From positions 1 through 20,844 of IMG/VR virus record IMGVR_UViG_3300036804_000288: a stretch of 20,844 bases of DNA. One strand, 5' to 3'. Below, in pieces: positions 13,643-18,900 of the stretch. Origin of the DNA: a virus. The first letter of the stretch is position 1. Each line of letters opens with the position of its first letter. Under the pieces are notes generated by a model. That model saw nothing but the letters and a program-made list of their open reading frames with translations, ran no database searches and was not told where the DNA came from. The translations under genes were made by a program, and so were the position numbers.

Positions 13643-14476
13643 CTAGTGCTCCATCACCGACAAGTGTCCTCGTTGATCGACAACTTCCTTGCGCACCAGC
13701 TGGGCCGCTTCCTTCCAGGCATTGGCTGCTTCCAGAGCACATTCGGTAAGACCGGCGACCCCTTTGACAGTCAGCTCATGGACGCTGCCCTCGATTACTT
13801 CGATTGCTTCCCGCGCCAAGACGATTGCTCGCTCGGCATTGGCGGTAAAAGTGGCCTCAGCAAGGAGCACTGGCACCTCTGTTTCGGCGGGTGGCTGGAG
13901 CGGAGGCATTTGCCTTCTGGGAGGCACTTTGGCCGCTTGTTCCGCCTTTCTTGCTGCCTCGGTTCGTTTGGCTGCTTCCCGATGTTCCTCTTCCAGCGCC
14001 TTACGCTCGGTAGCGTCTTTGGCCGCTTTAGCCCTAGCTAACTTCTCCCTCTCCTTGGCCTCAGCTGCTTCGCGTTTAGCCTGGGCTTTCTCGAAAGCCT
14101 CCCGGCGCGCCCGTTGCTCGTGATCTCGAATTCGGTCCACAATCTTGCGGACGTACCTGTGGCTGATCACCGCCCCTTTAGGCGCTCCCTTAATGACGGC
14201 CTCAAGCATTTGTGGAGTCTCTGCCTCTTGGTGAACCACAAACGATAATTCGAGGCGCCTCGATTTAGGAGGAAACGCCGCTGCCACTTGCCGCATCTGC
14301 CGGAGCCATTCTCCAGTATACTCCTGTCCGTTAGCCTGTAAGTAGGTTACAACTTCATCCAATGTGCCTTTGCTAGAATCAGCCGGGCACTCTTTCAGGA
14401 GCGCATCCCCCAGCTCCCATAGCGAACTCTTGTTCTTCTTCGCCGCTGCAAGAGTCAGCGGATAATTTTGTTTCAT
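13643..14476 (-). CDS. Putative DNA-binding regulator with long coiled coil (DUF6192/ParB-like architecture)
   Basis: This is a 277-residue protein. The N-terminal domain (about 15-115) contains SLWELGDALLKECPADSSKG, then TYLQANGQEYTGEWLRQMRQ and later FVVHQEAETPQMLEAVIKGA. This helix-rich order, a helix-turn-helix-like YTGEWLRQMR followed by fP..R...S...H..A, recalls DUF6192-type and actinophage regulators. It is followed by a long charged Ala/Glu/Lys/Arg coiled coil (about 116-182), a Pro-rich hinge (PPRRQMPPLQPPAE) and a second helical domain. The design, a DNA-binding head, coiled coil and C-terminal oligomerisation domain, would suit a repressor or a partition/replication protein. The family match is from memory and uncertain. 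A TTGACG/GATTTA promoter ends eight bases before the ATG. Confidence 0.65.
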   Translation of the reverse strand: MKQNYPLTLAAAKKNKSSLWELGDALLKECPADSSKGTLDEVVTYLQANGQEYTGEWLRQMRQVAAAFPPKSRRLELSFVVHQEAETPQMLEAVIKGAPKGAVISHRYVRKIVDRIRDHEQRARREAFEKAQAKREAAEAKEREKLARAKAAKDATERKALEEEHREAAKRTEAARKAEQAAKVPPRRQMPPLQPPAETEVPVLLAEATFTANAERAIVLAREAIEVIEGSVHELTVKGVAGLTECALEAANAWKEAAQLVRKEVVDQRGHLSVMEH

Positions 14477-14484
14477 TGTATCTG

Positions 14485-14513
14485 TAAATCCGCCATCCCG
14501 CCCGCCCCGTCAA
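14485..14513 (-). promoter_or_regulatory. Sigma-70-like promoter for the 277-residue gene
   Basis: Minus strand: TTGACG (14513-14508), 17 bases, then GATTTA (14490-14485), then CAGATACA and the ATG at 14476. The spacing is ideal, and the -10-like hexamer ends only eight bases before the start codon, so the transcript may be leaderless or nearly so. Confidence 0.4.
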
Positions 14514-14523
14514 GTTATTCACA

Positions 14524-14748
14524 TCAAAACCCTTCCACCTCTATCCCAGGCTTCTCTACCCCTTTCTTGCATATCTGTAAGCCCTTCTTATACGCCTCCC
14601 TAACACGCCGCCGCTCATTGCTCCGCTCCCATTGCTTCTTGTGCCGATACGGATTCCTCCTCCGCCATTCCTTCACCCGCTCATACGCCGCCTCCCTCGC
14701 CGCTTGACTCTTATTCCTCATACCATACTCTCGCATATCTGTATGCAC
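14524..14748 (-). CDS. Small basic protein with RVKEWRRRNPYRHKKQ motif
   Basis: The preferred start is GTG at 14748, which has GGAGG eight bases upstream, giving 74 residues. An ATG at 14736 and a TTG at 14814 are alternatives. The product reads MRNKSQAAREAAYERVKEWR, then RRNPYRHKKQWERSNERRRV and a basic tail. It is a single highly charged helix-rich protein. The R-x-K-E-W-R-R-x-N-P segment is like the N-terminus of the protein at 10713-11216 (RWKEKNPEKLRAQ) and like short repeats beside phage HNH proteins. It probably binds nucleic acid; no precise function. It opens the minus-strand block that runs to 13112. Confidence 0.6.
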   Translation of the reverse strand: MHTDMREYGMRNKSQAAREAAYERVKEWRRRNPYRHKKQWERSNERRRVREAYKKGLQICKKGVEKPGIEVEGF

Positions 14749-15035
14749 ACGACCACCCTCCACAGATGGGACCCTTTTTACGAGAGCCGGGGAGGCCTTT
14801 TTAAGAAAATCCAACTGCGCTCGAGCGTGGGTGGCGCGCTGCTCTCACCACCCTTTGCAGCGGGCAATGGGGGGCCTCGTGTTCCAAACAACGCTCGGAG
14901 GGTGACCATCCCTAGGCAGAGAGGGCCGATGACATGTCACGAGCGCTTAGAGCGTAAAAAGTCCGCGTTCGTCGTAAGTCGTTGATCCTCAACGAATCCT
15001 ATTTAACATAATTCTTCATTGTATGATGTTATCCT
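14749..15035. other. Intergenic region between divergent genes, with hairpins and candidate promoter
   Basis: I see no convincing gene in these 287 bases. They hold an inverted repeat GGGTGG/CCACCC (about 14830-14851), a 10-bp palindrome TGACATGTCA (about 14932-14941) and a small hairpin AGGG/CCCT near 14898. A plus-strand promoter candidate is TTGATC (14982) then 16 bases then TAACAT (15004). A second -10-like TATGAT lies at 15022-15027, eight bases before the ATG at 15036, which would give a leaderless transcript. The leftward promoter for the 14748 gene is not obvious. Confidence 0.4.
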
Positions 15036-15365
15036 ATGGGCAAGCATACTCAGGACACGCCAGAAGAGCGACGAGCTAAGCATCGCACCAGGGCCAGGGA
15101 CTACCACGTAACGCGCAACCTGGGCATGCGGCCTCAGCCCTGCGAGGTCTGTGGCACTGAGCCTGCCGAATGCCACCACATCGACTACAACGACCCAGAG
15201 CGCCGGATGTGGCTTTGTAGCACCTGCCACGGGGCGTATCACTCCCAGTTCGGCAAACCGGCTCCTGTAGACTGGATGGCCGACATCCGCGCGGCGATGG
15301 CACGCATCGACGCCAAACGAGCACGCCTGCGGGCCGCTCAATCAGGCGGCGAGATCGACGAGTGA
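15036..15365 (+). CDS. HNH-like zinc-finger protein
   Basis: The 109-residue product has a treble-clef metal-binding core: CEVCG at 36-40, AECHHIDYNDPERRMWLCST then CHGAYH at about 49-75. The C-x-x-C...HH-x-D...W-L-C-x-x-C-H order is that of small phage HNH-type proteins, which bind zinc through two CxxC pairs. The His-His-x-Asp part matches the nuclease centre, but the usual Asn/His of the last helix is not clear, so catalytic activity is uncertain. The basic N-terminus (EERRAKHRTRARDYH) could contact DNA. It is an isolated plus-strand gene in a minus-strand region, as is common for mobile HNH genes. It overlaps the converging gene by 24 bases. Confidence 0.72.
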   Translation: MGKHTQDTPEERRAKHRTRARDYHVTRNLGMRPQPCEVCGTEPAECHHIDYNDPERRMWLCSTCHGAYHSQFGKPAPVDWMADIRAAMARIDAKRARLRAAQSGGEIDE

Positions 15366-15551
15366 AGCAGCATGCTCGAGGATCTTGCTCCTAAGAATAT
15401 CGTTCTGCAGCGTGATCGCGCACAACCGGCAAAAGATCTTGTAGCAGCGGCGGCTGCAGTAGTGACGGTTGCCGCGACCGGGCGAGCGCCGGTAAGGCTT
15501 GTGGCAGATGAGACACGGCACGAGCTTGGAAGGCAGGCCGTGGCTACGCAT
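15342..15551 (-). CDS. Small zinc-finger protein (C-x2-C ... C-x3-C)
   Basis: The 69-residue product contains PCLICHKPYRRSPGRGNRHY then CSRRCYKIFCRLC, a treble-clef type finger with CxxC at 13-16 and a Cys-rich second half. It is strongly basic and should bind nucleic acid or act as a small adaptor. The C-terminus overlaps the converging HNH-like gene by 24 bases. There is no Shine-Dalgarno site. It is the last of the minus-strand cluster that begins at 16490. It is small, so the call depends on the spacing of cysteines. Confidence 0.6.
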   Translation of the reverse strand: MRSHGLPSKLVPCLICHKPYRRSPGRGNRHYCSRRCYKIFCRLCAITLQNDILRSKILEHAASLVDLAA

Positions 15552-15572
15552 TAGTATGACTAGCTTTCGGGT

Positions 15573-15812
15573 TTACTCGGCGGCTGGCGAGCTAATGGCT
15601 TCGGTGACAGGCAGCTCTTCGGGCTTGTGGAAGATTTGCTCATCCATCGCCAAGGTTTCATAGTAGCACGGTACGCAGATTAAGTGGTCCGGCTTCGGGC
15701 TCGAGTTGGCTAGCCAGATCGATTCGCCGCACTGGTCGCATTTGCGCATGCTCGACTCTGTCCCTGGTTCAGGGTAGGATTTAACCCGCAGACAGACGAC
15801 TGTTGTGCTCAT
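15573..15812 (-). CDS. Small zinc-ribbon protein
   Basis: ATG at 15812 (overlapping the previous stop, ATGA) gives 79 residues. The frame is open upstream, but that would overlap the previous gene deeply. After MSTTVVCLRVKSYPEPGTES comes MRKCDQCGESIWLANSSPKP, then DHLICVPCYYE, with two CxxC pairs about 22 residues apart, typical of a zinc ribbon. The C-terminus is acidic (MDEQIFHKPEELPVTEAISS). Function unknown. Confidence 0.65.
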   Translation of the reverse strand: MSTTVVCLRVKSYPEPGTESSMRKCDQCGESIWLANSSPKPDHLICVPCYYETLAMDEQIFHKPEELPVTEAISSPAAE

Positions 15813-16057
15813 TGTCTCATGCTCTGGTGCTGTTTGGCTTGCTCCATTTGCATATCCGGCTCTTGGCGCACGCCGCGCTCGATCCGCGAGAGCTGGGTTT
15901 GGATGTCCCTCAAAATTGCACCCATGAACCGGCATTGGCTCCCGATGTCGGCTAATAGCTCTGCCGTATCAACTATTGGCTCACCGTGGCTTGCACTCGT
16001 CTCTGGGTGCGCCGGGTCGTCCGGCACCGCATGCATCTGTGGCTTGTCTTCGCTCAT
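15809..16057 (-). CDS. Small hypothetical protein with C-terminal helix
   Basis: The start at 16057 (MSEDKPQMHAVPDDPAHPET) overlaps the stop of the upstream gene and gives 82 residues. The first 30 are polar and probably disordered. The rest is a helix, VDTAELLADIGSQCRFMGAI then LRDIQTQLSRIERGVRQE, which could form a coiled coil. No family recognised. Its tight placement between two zinc-finger genes supports it as a real gene. Confidence 0.6.
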   Translation of the reverse strand: MSEDKPQMHAVPDDPAHPETSASHGEPIVDTAELLADIGSQCRFMGAILRDIQTQLSRIERGVRQEPDMQMEQAKQHQSMRQ

Positions 16058-16251
16058 CGCTTTAAAAACCGGTAGGTTTTTGCCGCCTCTAAACAGGCGT
16101 TGTTGTCGTTGCAGTAACGCACGTTCTGTTTGAGCGTGCCAGCCGGTAATCCGCGTTCCTCGGATAAGTCTGTACTGCACACTGCTATCATGGCATCGGG
16201 CCGCTCCCGGCCACAGATGTGACAGGGCCAAGTCTCGAGTTCAGGGCTCAT
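16054..16251 (-). CDS. Small zinc-finger phage protein (CHICGRERPDAMIAV type)
   Basis: The 65-residue product MSPELETWPCHICGRERPDA continues MIAVCSTDLSEERGLPAGTL and KQNVRYCNDNNACLEAAKTY. The set C-x-x-C-G-x-x-R-P-D-A-x-I-x-V, then N-V-R-Y-C-N-D-x-x-x-C, is a recognisable small phage protein family (notably in actinophages). It probably folds around one zinc ion. The family has no known function that I can state. Start and stop overlap both neighbours by ATGA. Confidence 0.8.
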   Translation of the reverse strand: MSPELETWPCHICGRERPDAMIAVCSTDLSEERGLPAGTLKQNVRYCNDNNACLEAAKTYRFLKR

Positions 16252-16490
16252 TTCGCTCGCTCGGCTTTAACCGGATCGAAGTCTCGAGTCAATACCAAGT
16301 TGGTCATTACCGGCTCGCTCCAACGGCCTTTCTTTGGCTTCGGATCTCCATCATGCCACAACTGTGCTCTCCGGCAGACCGGGCATTGCACCATCGAATA
16401 GTTGCTGGGCCGGTGCAGGATCTCGCCGCAGTCACAGAACACTACCAGCATGTTGATCCGAGGCGTCCAGTAAACGTTGATTAGAGTCAT
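16248..16490 (-). CDS. Small zinc-ribbon-like protein
   Basis: The frame is open to 16595, but the likely start is ATG at 16490 (80 residues), placed just after a promoter-like TTGGATATTC. The sequence MTLINVYWTPRINMLVVFCD, then CGEILHRPSNYSMVQCPVCR, has a CxCG...CPVC ribbon (residues 19-39). A basic linker (PKPKKGRWSEP) follows. It is the first gene of a minus-strand set of five or six small genes, most with zinc fingers. Function unknown. Confidence 0.65.
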   Translation of the reverse strand: MTLINVYWTPRINMLVVFCDCGEILHRPSNYSMVQCPVCRRAQLWHDGDPKPKKGRWSEPVMTNLVLTRDFDPVKAERAK

Positions 16491-16506
16491 GTTGAATATC
16501 CAATTG
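16491..16506 (-). promoter_or_regulatory. Leaderless-type promoter of the zinc-finger gene set
   Basis: Minus strand: CAATTGGATATTCAAC directly followed by the ATG at 16490. It resembles TTTGGTATATTACCC before the 9702 gene. Just upstream is the dyad CAAAT-G-ATTTG in TTCAAATCATTTGTCAA (16504-16520). A gap of four bases between the -10-like GATATT and ATG leaves no room for a ribosome site. Confidence 0.4.
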
Positions 16507-16640
16507 ACAAATGATTTGAACCTGCGAGAATCTCTCTCGAGCCAGTAGTTTAAGTGGTGCCAAGACGGGGGAGACTGCGCAGCTCGGAGCGGCAAGTGGT
16601 GCTGATCACATCATGAAACGCCTCGAATCCTCCGACCGGC

Positions 16641-16704
16641 AACCCTGGTTAAAATGGTTGGGCGGAAGCCCTAAGATGGCGGTTCGAATCCTCCCTGGCT
16701 CACC
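16641..16704 (+). other. tRNA 3'-half-like sequence (remnant or attachment-site candidate)
   Basis: GGCGG, the canonical T-loop TTCGAAT and CCTCC (16678-16694) make a T-arm with one mismatch. It is preceded by TTGGG-CGGAAGC-CCTAA (16658-16674), a 5-bp/7-base arm like an anticodon arm (loop centre GAA, but G at the U33 position). Further upstream AACC-CTGGTTAAAAT-GGTT resembles a D-arm. After the T-arm, CTGGCTC-ACC resembles an acceptor 3' end, but no matching 5' acceptor strand exists. The motif TCGAATCCTCC occurs a second time at 16623-16633. This could be a degraded tRNA, an att core derived from a tRNA 3' half, or chance. The rest of 16507-16711 shows no gene. Confidence 0.3.
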
Positions 16705-16711
16705 TCTCGCT

Positions 16712-16948
16712 CTAAGGTTCCATCTCGATCACCTTATCCACCTCGGTATGATCCTGACGCAAATTGCCGATCTCAATGAGAATCTCATAACAAATCGCCC
16801 GCTCCGTTTCCTTGCCCCGGTATTCCCATTTGTCCCGGTTGTGTTGCGCATCTAGCATCCGCAGTTGCCCATCCAGTTGCCTTATTCGCATTAACAGTGC
16901 TTTGGATAAAACTAACAGCTCCCCATAGCTTAAACCCTCAAACCTCAT
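16712..16948 (-). CDS. Small coiled-coil hypothetical protein
   Basis: The 78-residue product MRFEGLSYGELLVLSKALLM continues RIRQLDGQLRMLDAQHNRDK and ETERAICYEILIEIGNLRQD, almost all helical, with two amphipathic helices separated by a short charged turn, as in an antiparallel hairpin. It lies five bases downstream of the next upstream gene. No family is recognised. It is the final gene of its operon before the 221-base gap. Confidence 0.62.
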   Translation of the reverse strand: MRFEGLSYGELLVLSKALLMRIRQLDGQLRMLDAQHNRDKWEYRGKETERAICYEILIEIGNLRQDHTEVDKVIEMEP

Positions 16949-16953
16949 CGCGC

Positions 16954-17205
16954 TTAGTCTTTGTCGTACACGCTCTTGCCCCCGTCATAGGCCTGGATGG
17001 CTTTACCCAATCTCATCGCCGCGTCTTCCAAGTGCCGGTAGCAAAGCACGATGTTCGCCGCCATCTCGTCGTAGTTGGCCTCGCTCTTGGCATCCTCCTG
17101 GCTGAACACCGGATGGCCGTGCGTATCATTCACCTCCGCCGCTACCGATTTGACCAGTTTGCGGAGGTTTTTGCAATGCGTGGGGAAGTCGATTGGTGCT
17201 GGCAT
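16954..17205 (-). CDS. Helical-hairpin protein, possible Acb2/Tad1-like signal sponge
   Basis: The 83-residue product is mostly helical: HCKNLRKLVKSVAAEV, then DEMAANIVLCYRHLEDAAMR and LGKAIQAYDGGKSVYDKD (residues 47-83). The C-terminal R-H-L-E-D-A-x-M-R-x-G-K-x-I-Q-x-x-D-G-G-x-S-x-Y-D pattern is familiar from small proteins of many phages. Its helix resembles the x-L-E-x-A-x-M-x-x-x-x-A-I helix of Acb2/Tad1-type hairpin proteins, which sequester the cyclic nucleotide signals of CBASS and Thoeris immunity. The family link is an inference from pattern memory; it could instead be an unrelated structural hairpin. The neighbouring upstream gene overlaps it by 80 bases in another frame. Confidence 0.6.
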   Translation of the reverse strand: MPAPIDFPTHCKNLRKLVKSVAAEVNDTHGHPVFSQEDAKSEANYDEMAANIVLCYRHLEDAAMRLGKAIQAYDGGKSVYDKD

Positions 17206-17356
17206 TTTGGTAGCTTTCTAAGGCCATCGCGAGACGGTCATGCAACGTTTGGTAAGGCGTATGAAAATATTTCTGCGGCTGCTCACAAGCTAGTTCCTCT
17301 AACGTGTTTATCAGCTCCGCGACATGCTCTGCAAGCTTCTCGCCCAGTTCACTCAT
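17126..17356 (-). CDS. Small helical hypothetical protein overlapping its neighbour
   Basis: The 76-residue product starts MSELGEKLAEHVAELINTLE, with an amphipathic N-terminal helix, then HTPYQTLHDRLAMALESYQN and a low-complexity tail (QKPPQTGQIGSGGGE). The ATG overlaps the preceding stop (ATGA), which supports it. The last 26 codons overlap the 16954-17205 gene in another frame, an unusually long overlap for this region. The tail may be dispensable, or the original stop may have been lost. Confidence 0.55.
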   Translation of the reverse strand: MSELGEKLAEHVAELINTLEELACEQPQKYFHTPYQTLHDRLAMALESYQNASTNRLPHALQKPPQTGQIGSGGGE

Positions 17357-17580
17357 AGCTCCTCAATGTAACTGGCAGGCCAAACCGGTAGCCCTACCGA
17401 GAAAGGTACTGGAGCTTTTAGATAGAAGTCTTTGGTCGGCAAGCTCTCACTGACAATAGGCACCAGTTTCAGCCCATGTGCTGCTAAAGCATCCACGAAT
17501 CGTTGATTCCAGAACTCATTGCCGCCTCGTGCTTCTTCTAAACACGCATCTACCGCATCTCGATATTCTGGATCAGTCAT
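17353..17580 (-). CDS. Small hypothetical protein
   Basis: The 75-residue product MTDPEYRDAVDACLEEARGG continues NEFWNQRFVDALAAHGLKLV. The N-terminal two helices are followed by an extended part with several prolines (LKAPVPFSVGLPVWPASYIE). It overlaps the upstream gene by eight bases and the downstream one by ATGA. The pattern of a D-A-L-x-x-x-G-[LY]-x-[LIV]-V helix-strand is common in small phage proteins, but no function follows from it. Confidence 0.62.
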   Translation of the reverse strand: MTDPEYRDAVDACLEEARGGNEFWNQRFVDALAAHGLKLVPIVSESLPTKDFYLKAPVPFSVGLPVWPASYIEEL

Positions 17581-17776
17581 CGCGCCGGTTGCCTCGCCTT
17601 AGAATGTTCACTAACCGCAAAGTCTCCTCGTCCAGATCCTGCCCAGCCTCATGCAGGCATTCTTGGCACCACCAACCCTTTGGGCTGGGATCGCCCATCT
17701 CCTTGTGCCGGAATAAAGCTGCTTGCAGCTCGTGGCAGTTGTCGCATCGCATGTCCGAGAGCATGGTTGCAATCAC
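17573..17776 (-). CDS. Small zinc-ribbon protein
   Basis: A GTG at 17776 overlaps the previous stop (GTGA); ATG codons follow at residues 5 and 9. The 67-residue product has MRCDNCHELQAALFRHKEMG then KGWWCQECLHEAG, two CxxC pairs about 24 residues apart, consistent with a zinc ribbon. A helix (LDEETLRLVNILRRGNRR) ends it. It is part of the same early gene set as the finger proteins at 15342-16490. Confidence 0.65.
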   Translation of the reverse strand: MIATMLSDMRCDNCHELQAALFRHKEMGDPSPKGWWCQECLHEAGQDLDEETLRLVNILRRGNRRDD

Positions 17777-18033
17777 TTAATGTTTCCGCTTCGCTCGTTG
17801 TCGGTCGGCGCTAATTTCTGCGATGGATGCCGCTTCGCGTTGCCCCAAAACATCTGATTAAATGCTTTGCCTAGGCTCTTAGACTCCATGAACTTCTGGT
17901 GATCCAGTGGGCTCACATTGTGATACCGGTATCGGCCCCCGCTCTTGAACGTGATCTCTAAGGCTTGATTGGCCGGATCATAATTGACTTGTTGGATGTT
18001 GCTCGAGCGTTTGCTCGTGTTCGTTGTGATCAT
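17773..18033 (-). CDS. KTSC domain protein
   Basis: The 86-residue product contains SSNIQQVNYDPANQALEITF then KSGGRYRYHNVSPLDHQKFM and SKSLGKAFNQ, which matches the KTSC domain (Pfam PF13619). The family pattern is S-S-x-I...Y-D...L-x-x-x-F...G-x-x-Y-x-Y-x-x-V, then S-x-G-x-x-F-N. KTSC domains are short, found in phages and bacteria, and were named for proteins that also contain lysyl-tRNA synthetase-like parts; their activity is not established. The start overlaps the previous stop by ATGA. Confidence 0.85.
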   Translation of the reverse strand: MITTNTSKRSSNIQQVNYDPANQALEITFKSGGRYRYHNVSPLDHQKFMESKSLGKAFNQMFWGNAKRHPSQKLAPTDNERSGNIK

Positions 18034-18161
18034 ACAATCCCGCCTCTGGCTAACCAGTCGCGATCCTCTTTAGTTAAGCTCTCAGCCATCAGCTTGCGCC
18101 ACGCTTCGAATTCCTCTTTCTCGACCAATTCCTCTGCTTTCTTGAGTTCGTCTTCTGTCAT
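18030..18161 (-). CDS. 43-residue acidic helical protein
   Basis: A reading frame of 43 codons starts at ATG 18161 and ends at 18030: MTEDELKKAEELVEKEEFEA, then WRKLMAESLTKEDRDWLARG and GIV. It is very helical and Glu/Lys-rich. Both ends overlap the neighbouring genes by ATGA, which gives it the same coupled architecture as the other genes here and is the main evidence that it is real. Function unknown. Confidence 0.6.
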   Translation of the reverse strand: MTEDELKKAEELVEKEEFEAWRKLMAESLTKEDRDWLARGGIV

Positions 18162-18319
18162 CTCCGGCAGTTTAGGAAGTTTTCAGCCCAGCCGATCAGA
18201 TCATGCATCATGTAGCTGGTCATTGGTTTGTTGCCATGATAGCCACCAACAATAGTCACTACGATTCTACGAATCGAGGGAGCAAAAAACTGAATCAAGA
18301 TTCGATCAATTAGCTTCAT
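18158..18319 (-). CDS. 53-residue hypothetical protein
   Basis: ATG at 18319 overlaps the stop of the HTH gene and gives 53 residues: MKLIDRILIQFFAPSIRRIV, then VTIVGGYHGNKPMTSYMMHD and LIGWAENFLNCRR. Two hydrophobic stretches (LIQFFAP, IVVTIVGG) are broken by Arg-Arg, so it is either a small peripheral membrane protein or a globular beta/alpha fold. The frame is open upstream, but that overlaps the HTH gene. Function unknown. Confidence 0.55.
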   Translation of the reverse strand: MKLIDRILIQFFAPSIRRIVVTIVGGYHGNKPMTSYMMHDLIGWAENFLNCRR

Positions 18320-18900
18320 GGTGGTGCTCCTGGGGCCAGCTCTACCGGCAGGCTGTCCACTAGTCGGTTGATGGCTGGCAACTGGTTCTGGACCCATACT
18401 AGGACGTTACGCGGCTCGCCACTGGGCCTGCGCTCGTCCGGCTCTGTGCCGGTCAATTTCGCCCGCCGCTCAATACACTTCAGGGTAATCGTCGCCGCTT
18501 TGTCGTCCCCGGCTTTGGCAGCGGGATAGAAGGTCTGTAAAAGCCCATCAACTCGTGCCAGATCCAGAGCACGATTCTGTTCCACGTTTTCTTTGATGTC
18601 TTCGGCGATGGCCGCATGGGCTTCCTTAATTAGAGTTTTGGCTGCTTCGATAGAAAGCGAAAACTCATGCGCCACCTCATAGATCGGCTTGCCGCTCAGG
18701 CGCATGTCCCAGGCCTTCAGAGCGTCTAGGACGCGTGCTGGGCCCAGCTCCGCTATCAACTCACCTAAGTGAGGCGCGGGCGCGTCTGGGGCCAACGTCG
18801 TGGGCTCCGGCAGACGCATGGGAACCACGTTGGTTCGCTGCCTGTCGCGGGCCGCATTTAATGCGTGCAAAACCGGATCGTTGTCAGTACTTTGAGGCAT
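18316..18900 (-). CDS. Small-terminase-like helix-turn-helix protein
   Basis: The ATG at 18900 (MPQSTDNDPVLHALNAARDR) gives 194 residues; the longer frame to 19029 would overlap the divergent gene. A helix-turn-helix lies at about 71-95 (GKPIYEVAHEFSLSIEAAKT, then LIKEA). It is followed by ENVEQNRALDLARVDGLLQT then FYPAAKAGDDKAATITLKCI and ERRAKLTG. The block R-x-L-D-L-A-R-x-D-x-L...P-A-A-x-x-G-D-x-x-A-x-x-x-x-L-K...R-R-x-x-L is characteristic of phage small terminase or terminase-like HTH proteins, which bind the packaging site. No large terminase is adjacent, so a DNA-binding regulator is an alternative. The C-terminus is Pro/Val-rich. Confidence 0.65.
   Translation of the reverse strand: MPQSTDNDPVLHALNAARDRQRTNVVPMRLPEPTTLAPDAPAPHLGELIAELGPARVLDALKAWDMRLSGKPIYEVAHEFSLSIEAAKTLIKEAHAAIAEDIKENVEQNRALDLARVDGLLQTFYPAAKAGDDKAATITLKCIERRAKLTGTEPDERRPSGEPRNVLVWVQNQLPAINRLVDSLPVELAPGAPP

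Noticed and set aside
16614-16704. Complete tRNA-Phe-like gene (GAA in the loop)
   Set aside because: There is no 5' strand pairing with CTGGCTC, the D-arm and anticodon arm would share bases, and position 33 is G. Kept only as a remnant or att candidate.
16897-17358. 153-residue plus-strand frame
   Set aside because: It lies opposite three coupled minus-strand genes with better starts and composition, so it is treated as a shadow.
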